A DNA stretch of 7,478 bases from Prevotellaceae bacterium (GCA_031268055.1 JAIRXY010000168.1:1-7478); one strand, 5' to 3'; shown: positions 1 to 6,812, counted from the first letter of the stretch. Program-made: numbers and translations. Notes: a model not told the origin generated them from the letters alone.

Positions 1-81
1 TACAAAAACGATTGCCCGCACAGCAAAAACTTTTTGCAGGGCTTCGTGGGTGGTAGCTACTTGGTAATGAGGGCTATTCAT
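1..81 (-). CDS. Probable GNAT-family N-acetyltransferase, N-terminal fragment
   Basis: An ATG at 81-79 opens a minus-strand frame of 27 codons that stays open to the left edge, so only the N-terminus is visible. The peptide begins MNSPHYQVATTHEALQ and continues KVFAVRAIVFV. The pattern of a short lead-in, a helix, then [F/L]xVRxxVFV is what I know from the start of GNAT acetyltransferases of the 'RREVFVEEQ' type, where helix 1 is followed by the segment leading to the acetyl-CoA-binding core. The acetyl-CoA motif itself lies outside the window, so family membership is inferred from this N-terminal pattern alone and the substrate is unknown. No Shine-Dalgarno is visible; the start is preceded by an A-rich stretch (CAAAATG). 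It is read in the same direction as vapD but is separated from it by 486 bases and a terminator-like hairpin, so it is probably a separate unit. Confidence 0.6.
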   Translation of the reverse strand, partial: MNSPHYQVATTHEALQKVFAVRAIVFV

Positions 82-292
82 TTTGAAACACTATTGTCCG
101 ATAAAAAATTCGTCACCTATATTTCGCCCTTTCAGGTGGGGTGGCACAAATCAACTATCATTTTCCTTGTTTTATGTTTTTACCTACTCCTATTCATTTT
201 TATACAATTGATAATCAATCAATGGAATTTCAACAAGGAGGCTTGTGGCAGGTATTTTTTTTGACTTAAAGTCGATTTATGCCACTCCTCCT

Positions 293-327
293 GAAAGGGC
301 GCAATCCAAGCTGGGCTTGGCGCTTTC
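293..327. repeat. Bulged hairpin, inverted repeat
   Basis: CCAAGC at 306-311 pairs with GCTTGG at 315-320 around a TGG loop. The stem continues as GCG (299-301) with CGC (321-323) and GAAA (293-296) with TTTC (324-327), leaving bulges of GG (297-298) and CAAT (302-305) on the left arm only. That makes 13 base pairs with one-sided bulges. A run of eight T lies at 338-345 on the plus strand, but ten bases past the stem and with no gene upstream on that strand, so a terminator role is not well supported. Confidence 0.55.
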
Positions 328-401
328 GAGACATTTATTTTTTTTAGCATTAGTAAACTTCACCCAGCGCTTTGGAGTTAAGACCAAACGACCATCCGCA
401 T

Positions 402-433
402 TTTTAACCGTATGGAATTCCATACGGTTAAAA
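402..433. repeat. Perfect 32-bp palindrome
   Basis: The half-site TTTTAACCGTATGGAA (402-417) is followed immediately by its exact reverse complement (418-433), with no spacer and no mismatch; symmetry ends at 401/434 (T opposite T). The centre is GGAATTCC. The ends are T-rich on the 5' side and A-rich on the 3' side in either reading direction. That is the reverse of an intrinsic terminator (A-tract, stem, U-tract), so a terminator is unlikely. It could be a binding site for a dimeric or tetrameric protein, a cruciform or replication-related site, or an element end; the sequence does not decide. Confidence 0.9.
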
Positions 434-466
434 TCGGGATTATTGACTTGTTACAGCTATGGCCAC

Positions 467-496
467 TTTAATATTGCTAAATTCAACAATATTAAA
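467..496. repeat. 10-bp perfect inverted repeat, AT-rich
   Basis: TTTAATATTG (467-476) is the exact reverse complement of CAATATTAAA (487-496), with a 10-base spacer CTAAATTCAA. It abuts the terminator-like hairpin downstream of vapD and in the minus-strand transcript would form a second, weaker AT-rich hairpin directly after it. Confidence 0.75.
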
Positions 497-537
497 ACCG
501 GGGTTATACCCCTGCTTGCGCGGGTTTACCCCCCGGT
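494..537 (-). terminator. Probable intrinsic terminator of the vapD unit
   Basis: Reading leftward, the vapD stop (570-568) is followed after about 30 bases by ACCGGGG (537-531), an internal segment, then CCCCGGT (503-497) and TTT (496-494), so the stem ends in a run of four T. Inside it a tighter hairpin, GGGGT-ATA-ACCCC (512-500), also leads straight into GGTTTT. Either fold gives a GC-rich stem followed by a short T-tract, which fits a rho-independent terminator. The tract is short, so efficiency is uncertain. Confidence 0.5.
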
Positions 538-567
538 AACAAATAAAATCCCCGCTTACGTCGTCAG

Positions 568-849
568 TCAACCGGTTTTTACTATTTCCGTGAAATCAGA
601 CCAATTTTCAACTTTAAAACCACGGATATCGCGCACAGATTCTTTAAACCAGCCTATTTTCGACAAGGCTATAATTACTTTGAATACATCGCCCAAGTCG
701 TCGCTTTGTGTAAGATAGGTGCTGCCCTGTACCCATTCGAAGCGATGTTTTTTCAGCAAAACCTTAATCTCGAAGTAAGCCCGATTGTAAGGAATACCAT
801 AGCTAGCTTTAAGGTCGGATATGCTCATATCAAAGCTTATTGCAAACAT
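568..849 (-). CDS. vapD: VapD-family endoribonuclease (toxin component)
   Basis: This 93-aa protein matches the VapD (virulence-associated protein D) family over its full length. It starts [11 protein letters not shown], has QGSTY near residues 41-45, and ends with the very characteristic [20 protein letters not shown] (71-90), close to what I remember of Haemophilus VapD (SVRDIRAFRIEQWSDFTDFI). VapD proteins are Cas2-like ferredoxin-fold dimeric ribonucleases of about 90-95 aa; the Helicobacter pylori member was shown to cleave RNA. Residues D7, S43 and the D of VRD (D74) are present, at positions I recall being linked to activity in that enzyme. The ATG at 849 lies inside the upstream gene, whose stop is at 839-837, giving a 13-base overlap and implying coupled translation. 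It is apparently intact. The toxin role is inferred from the family; in some species VapD occurs without an antitoxin. Confidence 0.9.
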   Translation of the reverse strand: MFAISFDMSISDLKASYGIPYNRAYFEIKVLLKKHRFEWVQGSTYLTQSDDLGDVFKVIIALSKIGWFKESVRDIRGFKVENWSDFTEIVKTG

Positions 850-1046
850 AGCTTTGCGTTTTTGGGGATTTGAAACAAGTCTTTTGTGCCGAAAAACACA
901 TTCCGGTCTTTGGTTTCGGCGGCGATAACTACGCCATTGAAGGTATTGTTTTCTACGTCAATGACGGTTCCCTCTTCCCAATGGGAAAGCCCTGTCAAAT
1001 CGGTAGATATCAACACATTATCTCCTATTTTTACGGTTGCTTCCAT
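837..1046 (-). CDS. Small protein upstream of VapD, candidate antitoxin (VapX-like position)
   Basis: I do not recognise a named family. With the ATG at 1046 the product is 69 aa, beginning [19 protein letters not shown] and followed by [28 protein letters not shown] and [11 protein letters not shown]. The alternating hydrophobic pattern with GD, EEG and NG turns suggests a small all-beta, SH3-like barrel; no signal peptide, membrane segment or helix-turn-helix is visible. An upstream in-frame TTG at 1076 would give 79 aa, but it lies within the promoter -7 element, so I prefer 1046, which is preceded by an A-rich leader. The gene overlaps vapD by 13 bases and comes first, as the antitoxin gene vapX does before vapD in Haemophilus. 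The antitoxin role is inferred from position and size only. Confidence 0.7.
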   Translation of the reverse strand: MEATVKIGDNVLISTDLTGLSHWEEGTVIDVENNTFNGVVIAAETKDRNVFFGTKDLFQIPKNAKLCLQ

Positions 1047-1073
1047 TACGTGTTTTTTTAACTGTTTAGGGTA

Positions 1074-1081
1074 CAAATATA
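1074..1081 (-). promoter_or_regulatory. Bacteroidetes -7 promoter element for the vapD unit
   Basis: The minus strand reads TATATTTG from 1081 to 1074, matching TAnnTTTG. Transcription would begin around 1069-1070 and leave a leader of about 20-25 bases before the ATG at 1046. A TTTG at 1096-1093 is too close (11 bases) to be an ideal -33 element. The element also covers the alternative TTG start at 1076, which argues against that start. Confidence 0.5.
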
Positions 1082-1140
1082 CATAAATTCTTCAAATGCA
1101 TACGGACGAATAAGAAACTTCGCCCCCCGCAACTTCACCC

Positions 1141-2556
1141 TCACAGCTTCCCCGCCGCTTTCAGGTAGTAGGTTTGGTTGAGGCGCTGGTGGGTCAGGGC
1201 GTTGATGTAGTCCATCCGGGTGCGCTGCCATACGGTTTGGGTTTCGAGGTAGCCGGAAAGGGTTTCCATGCCGCCTTCGTATTGCAGCTCGCTCAGCTTC
1301 ATGTTTTCTTCGGCCTGCTCCAGCGAGCGGGCTGTCAGCTCCACCTCCAGCGCCGACTCGTCGCACTTGTCCAAGGTGCGAGCCAGCTCCAGCGCCATTT
1401 GCTCGCCGATGTTGTCCTGCTGTAGCCGGGCAATGTCGCGCTCGGCCTTGGCTGCGCGGATTTTGTTGTGCCCCTCGCCCCAATGGAACAGGGGAATGCT
1501 TACGGAGGCGAGGACGGAAAAGGAGGCTTTGTCAAACAGCTTGCTGTTGTTCAGCATTACGCCGCTCGTGTAGCCGTAGTTGGCCATCACGCCAACGCGG
1601 GGTAAAAAATCGCTCCGCACAAGCTTCACCTCCTGCTCCTTAAGCATCATCTGCTTTTCGAGCATGACGTACTCGGGGCGGCTGCTGTAGTCGACAGCGC
1701 GCATAGTATCCTTGCCTGCTACCTCCAGCGCTTCCGAAACCTGCAAGGCGCTATCCAACGAAATGCCCATTACGTAGCACAGGTTTTTGCGCGAAAGGCG
1801 CACCCCGTTTTCTGCTTGGCGCAGCTGCAATTCGGCCTCATTCATCTTGACCTGCACCTTCAGCACGTCGTTGCGGCGCTTCAGCCCTGTCTCCTCTGCC
1901 GCCTGCACGCTGCGCAGCAGCTCGGCGAGCGTTTTTTTGTACGATAGCGCCAGCTTCACCAGCTCGTTGGTCTGAACGTACATCCAGTATGCCTCGTCGG
2001 TTTTGACTATAATTTCCGCGCGGGACAGCTGCTGGCTCAGCCCGGCTATTTCTTCGCCTATCTTCGCCATTCTGTACGCCGCGGTAATCTTTCCCCCCGC
2101 GTATATGGGCTGCTCGGCGCTCAGGCCTACCATCCAGAGGTTATTGAGCTTCACCGTAAAATCCATGCCGGGGAAGTAGGCGTATTCCCTGAAAATGGGA
2201 TTTCCATCAGGCCCAATGACGGGATTACCAGCGGGGTCAACGACGATATTCGGCGTAAGCTTACCCGTTGCGGGGTCGGGAGCAAACGTTGGCAGGTAGG
2301 CTTCCGATATTTTTTGGGTCATCTGTATGTTGCTGTAGAGGTAGCTCCCCGAAGCCGAAATTTTGGGGAAATAGTTCGCCCGATACGCTCTTTTGGTGTA
2401 GGCGGCTTTATCCTTGCTGCGGTCGGCTATGGCGCCGGATTTGTTGTTTTCTATCGCTAACTCGCGGCATTTTTCCAGCGTCATCACCTGCTGGGCGTTG
2501 GCCATGCCGCACGCTACGGAAAAAATGGCGGCAAAAAGTATATGCTTCGTATTCAT
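1141..2556 (-). CDS. TolC-family outer-membrane efflux channel
   Basis: The 471-aa product is the outer-membrane factor of the tripartite pump. A signal peptide covers residues 1-21 (MNTKHILFAAIFSVACGMANA, cleavage before Q22). The mature protein has the two-fold outer-membrane-efflux repeat: TLEKCRELAIENN and NYFPKISASGSYLYS open the first half, and RPEYVMLEKQMMLKEQEV with DFLPRVGVMANYGYT opens the second. Long amphipathic helices around 155-260 and 360-465 fit the periplasmic alpha-barrel; LSAEQPIYAGGKI (145-157) and VSIPLFHWGEG (352-362) are the usual beta-strand-to-helix junctions. The first surface loop (about 86-130) is enlarged and rich in Pro, Gly and Asp. Length is normal for the family. 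It is the last gene of the operon, starting 5 bases after the permease stop; the start is preceded by a run of eight A rather than a Shine-Dalgarno. The substrate cannot be read from this protein. Confidence 0.95.
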   Translation of the reverse strand: MNTKHILFAAIFSVACGMANAQQVMTLEKCRELAIENNKSGAIADRSKDKAAYTKRAYRANYFPKISASGSYLYSNIQMTQKISEAYLPTFAPDPATGKLTPNIVVDPAGNPVIGPDGNPIFREYAYFPGMDFTVKLNNLWMVGLSAEQPIYAGGKITAAYRMAKIGEEIAGLSQQLSRAEIIVKTDEAYWMYVQTNELVKLALSYKKTLAELLRSVQAAEETGLKRRNDVLKVQVKMNEAELQLRQAENGVRLSRKNLCYVMGISLDSALQVSEALEVAGKDTMRAVDYSSRPEYVMLEKQMMLKEQEVKLVRSDFLPRVGVMANYGYTSGVMLNNSKLFDKASFSVLASVSIPLFHWGEGHNKIRAAKAERDIARLQQDNIGEQMALELARTLDKCDESALEVELTARSLEQAEENMKLSELQYEGGMETLSGYLETQTVWQRTRMDYINALTHQRLNQTYYLKAAGKL

Positions 2557-2561
2557 TTTTT

Positions 2562-5500
2562 TTACTGTTTTTTGGGCCCTACTTTAATTCTGAAGAACAT
2601 GGCGTACAATATCGGTACAAACAATAGCGTAATGAGCGTGCCAAACAGCAGCCCGCCCATGATGGTAACCGCTCCGGGGGCAAAAAGAGCGTCGGTCAGC
2701 AGCGGTATCATGCCGAGTATGGTGGTCAGCGAAGCCATCATCACCGGACGAAAACGAATGCACGTGCTGTCGAGCAACGCCCTGATCGGCTCAATGCCCT
2801 GCTCTATTTGCAGGTTGATTTCGTCCATCAGCACAATGCCGTTTTTCACCATCATACCTATCAAACCCAGCACGCATACGATGGAAACAAACCCAAAGGT
2901 TTGCCCCGCGAGCAGCATGGCGGCTATCACGCCAACGAGGATGAGCGGGATGCAGCAGAAGATAATCAGCGGCTTGCGGTAATCCTTGAACAGCATGATG
3001 AGGATGGTGATGATGAGGATAATTCCCAGCGGCAGGTTGCGGAACAGGTAGTGCGACGACTCGGCGCTGGCCTTGTGCTCGCCGTCCCACTGCATAGTGT
3101 AGCCTTCGGGGAGCGGGATGCTTTCTATCTCCTTCGCAACGGCGCGGCGCGCGTCCTCAACGCCTACGCCGAACACGGGGTTGCACTGCGCGCGCATGGC
3201 GCGCTGGCCGTTGTAGCGTATCACCACGGGGTCTTCCCACGCTAACTTGACGCCGTTTGAGGCTTGGCTCAGCGGGATGGTGCGTAGCGAGGCCTCCAGC
3301 AGATCTTCCTCGGATATAGCGCCCGTCATCAGCCCCTGCAAGGTCTGCTTGCTGAGGCCGCCGAGCGAAGGTATCAGGCTGAAAACGGGCGTGGTCTCGA
3401 GCGATTCTATCGGCTTACCGTCCTTATCAACGCACTTGAGGTAGATGGTTTGGCGGTCGTTGCCATCGTAGAATACGCTTGCGGGAATTCCACCCGCCAC
3501 CGAAAGCATCGACAAGGCAACGTCCTGACGGCTCAACCCTACGTTACGGGCAATGGGCTGGTTGTAATCGACCATGAGCGCAGGCGTTTTTGGCTCCCAG
3601 TCGGAGGTGACCAAAAATACGTCGTCGCTGCGGCGCATGATTTCCTGCGCCTGCGCCGTCAGGTCGCGCAGCGCCGCGGGGTCGGGACCCTGAAATACTA
3701 CCTCTATCGGGTAGCGCTTGTACATCAAGTTGTAGCGCTTCAACCGCACGTAGGCCTGCGGACAAGCGGCGGTGAGGTATTCCTGTATTTCGGGCATGAC
3801 CGATACCAGCTTCCTGGGCGAGGTGAAATCCACAATCAGCTCACCGTACGACAGCGAGGGGTCGGCAATGCTGCGCACAAGGTTGTAGCGCGTGGGCGTT
3901 CCGCCTATGGAGGTGGTCACGTGCCGAACATCGTTGCGGGCGAGCAGGTATTTTTCGATGGCCGCCAAATCGTCGCCTACCTGAGCGCTGTTGGCGCCTT
4001 CGGGCAGCTTGTATTCAATGTAAAGCTGGTCGTAGTCCATGTCGGGAAAAAATCCCCGCGGCAGCAGCCCCAGACCGAACATGCTGGCGACAACCAGCAC
4101 AATGGCTATGATTACGGACGTGGCTTTGTGGCACAGCCCCCACGACAATACGCTGCGAAGGGCGCGGTAGGGCTTGCTGTCAAAAAGCGCCTCGCCGTCC
4201 TGCCTGTAGCGTATCGGCAGCATGGCGTTGGCCTGTATCGGCACCTGCGTGAGCGCCAACACCCAGCTGAGCAGCAGCGATACCGCCAGCACGATAAACA
4301 GGTCGCGCACATAAATCCCCGACGTGTCGGGCGAGAGGAAAATGGGGAGGAAGGCAAGTATGGCTATCATCGTGGCGGCCAGCAGCGGGATGCCCGTTTT
4401 GCGCCCGATGGCGGTGAGCGCCTCGCGCCGTCCACAGCCGCGCTTCAGGTCAACTAATACGCCGTCGATAATCACAATGGCGTTGTCCACCAACATGCCC
4501 ATAGCCAGCACGAAGGAGGCCAGCGAAACCCGCTGTAGCGTTCCGTCAAACAGATTCAGCACGAGGAACGAACCAGCAACCACCACAAAGAGGCTGGTTC
4601 CGATGATAACCCCGCTGCGAAAACACATCGTAAGCTTCTGTATCCCGACGACAATGATAATCGACTCCAGCAGGTTGAGCATAAAATCACCCAAAGCGGC
4701 GGTCACCCGTTCGGGCTGGTAAAACACCTTGTGCAGGGCAATTCCCGCGGGTAGGCGGCTTTCCTTCAGGCTCTCCAAGCGAGCCTCCACCTGCTGACCT
4801 ATTTTGGTAATATCCGTGCCGCTCAACGCAGCAATGGCAATGCCCACGGCCTTTTGGCTGTCGTAGCGCATTTCGTTGCGCGCGGGGTTTTCGTAGCTCT
4901 CCGTCACGCGGGCAATGTCGCGCAGGCGGAGCTGGTCGTTTTCGTGCCCCTGCAAGAGCAGGTTTTCAATGTCGCCAACGGTTTTGTACTTGTCGTTTAC
5001 CGAAATGCGCAGCCGCTTACCCCCGCTTTCGTAGTAGCCCGAGTATACGGTTTTGTTTTGCCCGCCAAGCGTGAGGAGCGCCTCGGCGGGGTGAACGCCC
5101 AGCGTTGCCATGCGGTCTTCGTACAGCTCAATATCGATGCACTTATCGCGCTGCCCGTAGATATTCACCTGCGCCACACCGTCGACGCTCTGCACCTCGC
5201 GCTTGATGAGCTCGGCGTAGCGGCCTAGCTCATCGTCGGGAAAGCCGTCGGAGGTGAGGGCGTAGAAAATGCCGTACACGTCGCCAAAATCGTCCATTAC
5301 CACAGGCTTTCCGGCGCCCTCGGGCAGCTTGTCCGCCACGTCGCCCACCTTGCGGCGCAGGATGTCCCAGTGCTGCTCTACATTTTCGTTTTTTACCAGC
5401 GTAGATAGGTTTACGGTAATGATGGACACGTCGTTCATTGAGCGGCTGGTGACGGACTCAACCTCCTTCATTGAGCGGATGCTCTTTTCCAGCATATCCG

Positions 5501-5693
5501 TCACCTCCAGCTCCACCTGATGCGCCGAGGCTCCCGGGTAGGTGGTTACAATCATTGCCAGCTTCACCTTTATTTCGGGGTCTTCCAGCTTGTTCATGCT
5601 GTAAAATGAAAATACTCCACCGACAACCAGCGCTATCATCAGGAAGTTAACCAGCTTCCGGTTGGACAAAGCCCATTTTCCTACATCCTTCAT
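2562..5693 (-). CDS. RND efflux pump inner-membrane permease (HAE1/AcrB-like)
   Basis: The 1043-aa proton-driven antiporter has full family length. TM1 (about 15-33) is followed by the porter loop starting KLEDPEIKVKLAMIVTTYPGAS. TM2-TM6 lie near 336-354, 360-380, 389-411, 435-453 and 462-485, TM7 near 525-545, the second porter loop at about 550-880, and TM8-TM12 near 885-901, 908-928, 934-955, 985-1000 and 1009-1033. TM4 carries GMLVDNAIVIID, where D403 aligns with AcrB D407 and N404 with D408; TM10 carries K950 in VKNGIVLMDE and the TM11 region carries R980/R982 in IRFRPVMM. This pattern fits the drug-type HAE1 group better than the metal-type (CzcA) group, though that assignment is inferred. 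Its ATG overlaps the adaptor stop by 4 bases (ATGA), giving translational coupling. The frame is uninterrupted. It should act as a trimer with the adaptor and channel; substrate unknown. Confidence 0.96.
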   Translation of the reverse strand: MKDVGKWALSNRKLVNFLMIALVVGGVFSFYSMNKLEDPEIKVKLAMIVTTYPGASAHQVELEVTDMLEKSIRSMKEVESVTSRSMNDVSIITVNLSTLVKNENVEQHWDILRRKVGDVADKLPEGAGKPVVMDDFGDVYGIFYALTSDGFPDDELGRYAELIKREVQSVDGVAQVNIYGQRDKCIDIELYEDRMATLGVHPAEALLTLGGQNKTVYSGYYESGGKRLRISVNDKYKTVGDIENLLLQGHENDQLRLRDIARVTESYENPARNEMRYDSQKAVGIAIAALSGTDITKIGQQVEARLESLKESRLPAGIALHKVFYQPERVTAALGDFMLNLLESIIIVVGIQKLTMCFRSGVIIGTSLFVVVAGSFLVLNLFDGTLQRVSLASFVLAMGMLVDNAIVIIDGVLVDLKRGCGRREALTAIGRKTGIPLLAATMIAILAFLPIFLSPDTSGIYVRDLFIVLAVSLLLSWVLALTQVPIQANAMLPIRYRQDGEALFDSKPYRALRSVLSWGLCHKATSVIIAIVLVVASMFGLGLLPRGFFPDMDYDQLYIEYKLPEGANSAQVGDDLAAIEKYLLARNDVRHVTTSIGGTPTRYNLVRSIADPSLSYGELIVDFTSPRKLVSVMPEIQEYLTAACPQAYVRLKRYNLMYKRYPIEVVFQGPDPAALRDLTAQAQEIMRRSDDVFLVTSDWEPKTPALMVDYNQPIARNVGLSRQDVALSMLSVAGGIPASVFYDGNDRQTIYLKCVDKDGKPIESLETTPVFSLIPSLGGLSKQTLQGLMTGAISEEDLLEASLRTIPLSQASNGVKLAWEDPVVIRYNGQRAMRAQCNPVFGVGVEDARRAVAKEIESIPLPEGYTMQWDGEHKASAESSHYLFRNLPLGIILIITILIMLFKDYRKPLIIFCCIPLILVGVIAAMLLAGQTFGFVSIVCVLGLIGMMVKNGIVLMDEINLQIEQGIEPIRALLDSTCIRFRPVMMASLTTILGMIPLLTDALFAPGAVTIMGGLLFGTLITLLFVPILYAMFFRIKVGPKKQ

Positions 5694-6757
5694 AGCATAC
5701 CTCCTACGTTAGTGGGCGATGCTGCCGGCAGGAGCTTCACCTTCTCGCCTTCGTGCAGGGAGTGCACGCCTGCCGTAACGACAACCTCTCCGGCCTGCAA
5801 CCCTTCGGAAACAACCACCATCCCATTCGTCAGCACGCTGCTTAGCTGCACCGTGCGCGATGCCACGGCCTGCGTATTCTCGCTGTAAATCCACACCGTT
5901 GAGGCATTGTTTACCTCAAAAACGGCGGAGAGCGGGATGCTTACCGTTGCCGTATTGTTTTCGGGCTTGAAGACAACGTTCACCATGACCGCCATTCCCG
6001 CCGAAGGCAGCTGCTGCGCCGCTTCTTTTATCCGCAGGCGCACGGCGTACAGCTGATTCAGGTTGGCTTTTTGCGCCACGCCCGCCAGCTCAAGCGGAAA
6101 CACCCTGCCGGGGTAAATGTCCACGGTGCAGGTGAACGAGTCGAACTTGTCGCGGCGGATAAAGTCGGACGACGGTATGTTGATTTCCACCTCGGGAGCG
6201 CCCGTGCTAATCATGGAGACGACGGGCGTTCCCGCGCCGACGGTCTCGTTGGCTTCAAAAAAGCATTTTTGCACGTACCCATCAAAGGGCGCGCAAAGCT
6301 TGACGTCGGCCAGCGCGTTGCGGTGCGCCTCGTACTTGGCGGTAATCTGCTTGAGGCCGTACACCGCCTTGTCGTAGTCGTTGGGCGTTACGCCATTCTT
6401 CTCGTACAGGGCGATAATCCTTTCGGCTTCGGCCTTTACCTGCTTGTACTCTGCCTCCGTAGCCTCCAGCTGGATGTTGTAGTCGCGCGCATCCATTTCG
6501 GCCAAAACCTGCCCTTTCTTCACGCAGCTTCCGGCCTCAACGTAGACTTTCATAATAGGCCCGCTGAGGCGGAATGCAAGGTTAGCTTCCGACGCCGCCT
6601 TCACTTTACCGGGGAAAGTCACGTGGGGTCTTTCGCCGTACGTCCGCACGGTGTCCGTCTTTACAGTCCGGACAGCTTCTCTGCCCGTTCTTTTATGCGA
6701 ACAGGCCGGAGTAAGCAACGCCAAACCTGCCGCCAATACTATGAATAAATGTTTCAT
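5690..6757 (-). CDS. RND efflux periplasmic adaptor (membrane fusion protein), probable lipoprotein
   Basis: The 355-aa adaptor links permease and outer-membrane channel. The N-terminus MKHLFIVLAAGLALLTPAC ends in a lipobox-like TPAC, so Cys19 is the probable lipidation site. The barrel-sandwich (lipoyl-like) domain is split between about 48-92 (SGPIMKVYVEAGSCVKKGQVLAEMD) and 151-185 (CAPFDGYVQKCFFEANETV). Between them is a short alpha-helical hairpin (about 93-150). Its tip contains R113, L117 and T124, matching the RxxxLxxxxxxS/T spacing known from the channel-contact tip of adaptors such as MacA and AcrA. Beta-barrel and membrane-proximal domains follow (about 188-345). It is the first gene of the operon, with candidate promoters just upstream, and its TGA overlaps the permease ATG. 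Family membership is certain; the lipoprotein call is likely, since T rather than L occupies the -3 position. Confidence 0.95.
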   Translation of the reverse strand: MKHLFIVLAAGLALLTPACSHKRTGREAVRTVKTDTVRTYGERPHVTFPGKVKAASEANLAFRLSGPIMKVYVEAGSCVKKGQVLAEMDARDYNIQLEATEAEYKQVKAEAERIIALYEKNGVTPNDYDKAVYGLKQITAKYEAHRNALADVKLCAPFDGYVQKCFFEANETVGAGTPVVSMISTGAPEVEINIPSSDFIRRDKFDSFTCTVDIYPGRVFPLELAGVAQKANLNQLYAVRLRIKEAAQQLPSAGMAVMVNVVFKPENNTATVSIPLSAVFEVNNASTVWIYSENTQAVASRTVQLSSVLTNGMVVVSEGLQAGEVVVTAGVHSLHEGEKVKLLPAASPTNVGGML

Positions 6758-6780
6758 AATTGTGGATTTTAATTCTACGG

Positions 6781-6808
6781 CAAAGGTATAGCAGCAATGA
6801 TATTCAAA
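6781..6808 (-). promoter_or_regulatory. Promoter of the efflux operon
   Basis: On the minus strand a TTTG at 6808-6805 is followed after 16 bases by TACCTTTG at 6788-6781, which fits the Bacteroidetes -33/-7 arrangement (TTTG, then TAnnTTTG), the spacer being slightly short. Transcription would start near 6776, leaving a leader of about 18-20 bases before the adaptor ATG at 6757. Confidence 0.6.
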
Positions 6809-6812
6809 TATA
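6805..6812 (-). promoter_or_regulatory. Second candidate -7 element for the efflux operon
   Basis: TATATTTG (6812-6805, minus strand) also matches TAnnTTTG and contains the TTTG used as the -33 of the proximal promoter. It could be an overlapping upstream promoter with a start near 6800. Its -33 partner is weak, so it may be only chance AT-rich sequence. Confidence 0.3.

Larger units (their letters stand above)
82..567. other. Gene-free AT-rich interval rich in inverted repeats
   Basis: No convincing gene lies here. Open frames exist on the plus strand from 34 and 245, but they look non-biological: low-complexity or hydrophobic runs, non-ATG starts, and in the second case a long antisense overlap with vapD. 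The right half (293-537) carries several independent inverted repeats, annotated separately. The left half (82-290) shows only T-rich runs and a 13-base palindrome at 207-219 (ATTGAT-A-ATCAAT). No clear -7 element for the leftward acetyltransferase gene was found. Confidence 0.6.

Noticed and set aside
34..264. 76-aa plus-strand open frame with a hydrophobic stretch
   Set aside because: It needs a TTG start, overlaps antisense the acetyltransferase N-terminus, and the hydrophobic part comes from T-rich DNA.
293..372. Integron attC site suggested by the one-sided bulges of the hairpin
   Set aside because: No matching RYYYAAC / GTTRRRY core-site pair is found at the right spacing, and no gene cassette array is present.
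402..433. Bidirectional terminator at the 32-bp palindrome
   Set aside because: The T-tract lies 5' and the A-tract 3' of the stem in both directions, the wrong way round for an intrinsic terminator.
82..567. Insertion sequence or CRISPR array in the repeat-rich interval
   Set aside because: No transposase, no paired terminal repeats with target duplication, and no regularly spaced direct repeats could be seen.
245..718. 157-aa plus-strand open frame preceded by AAGGAGG at a GTG
   Set aside because: Its last 150 bases are antisense to the clearly conserved vapD gene, it spans all the inverted repeats, and the peptide shows no domain-like pattern.
1047..1076. TTG start giving a 79-aa version of the VapD partner
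   Set aside because: The TTG is part of the TATATTTG promoter element, so it would lie upstream of the predicted transcript start; the ATG at 1046 is better.
3450..4457. 335-aa plus-strand open frame opposite the RND permease
   Set aside because: It is a shadow of the GC-rich permease gene, with His-, Arg- and Gln-rich content and no family pattern; the other long plus-strand frames between 1174 and 6748 are the same kind.
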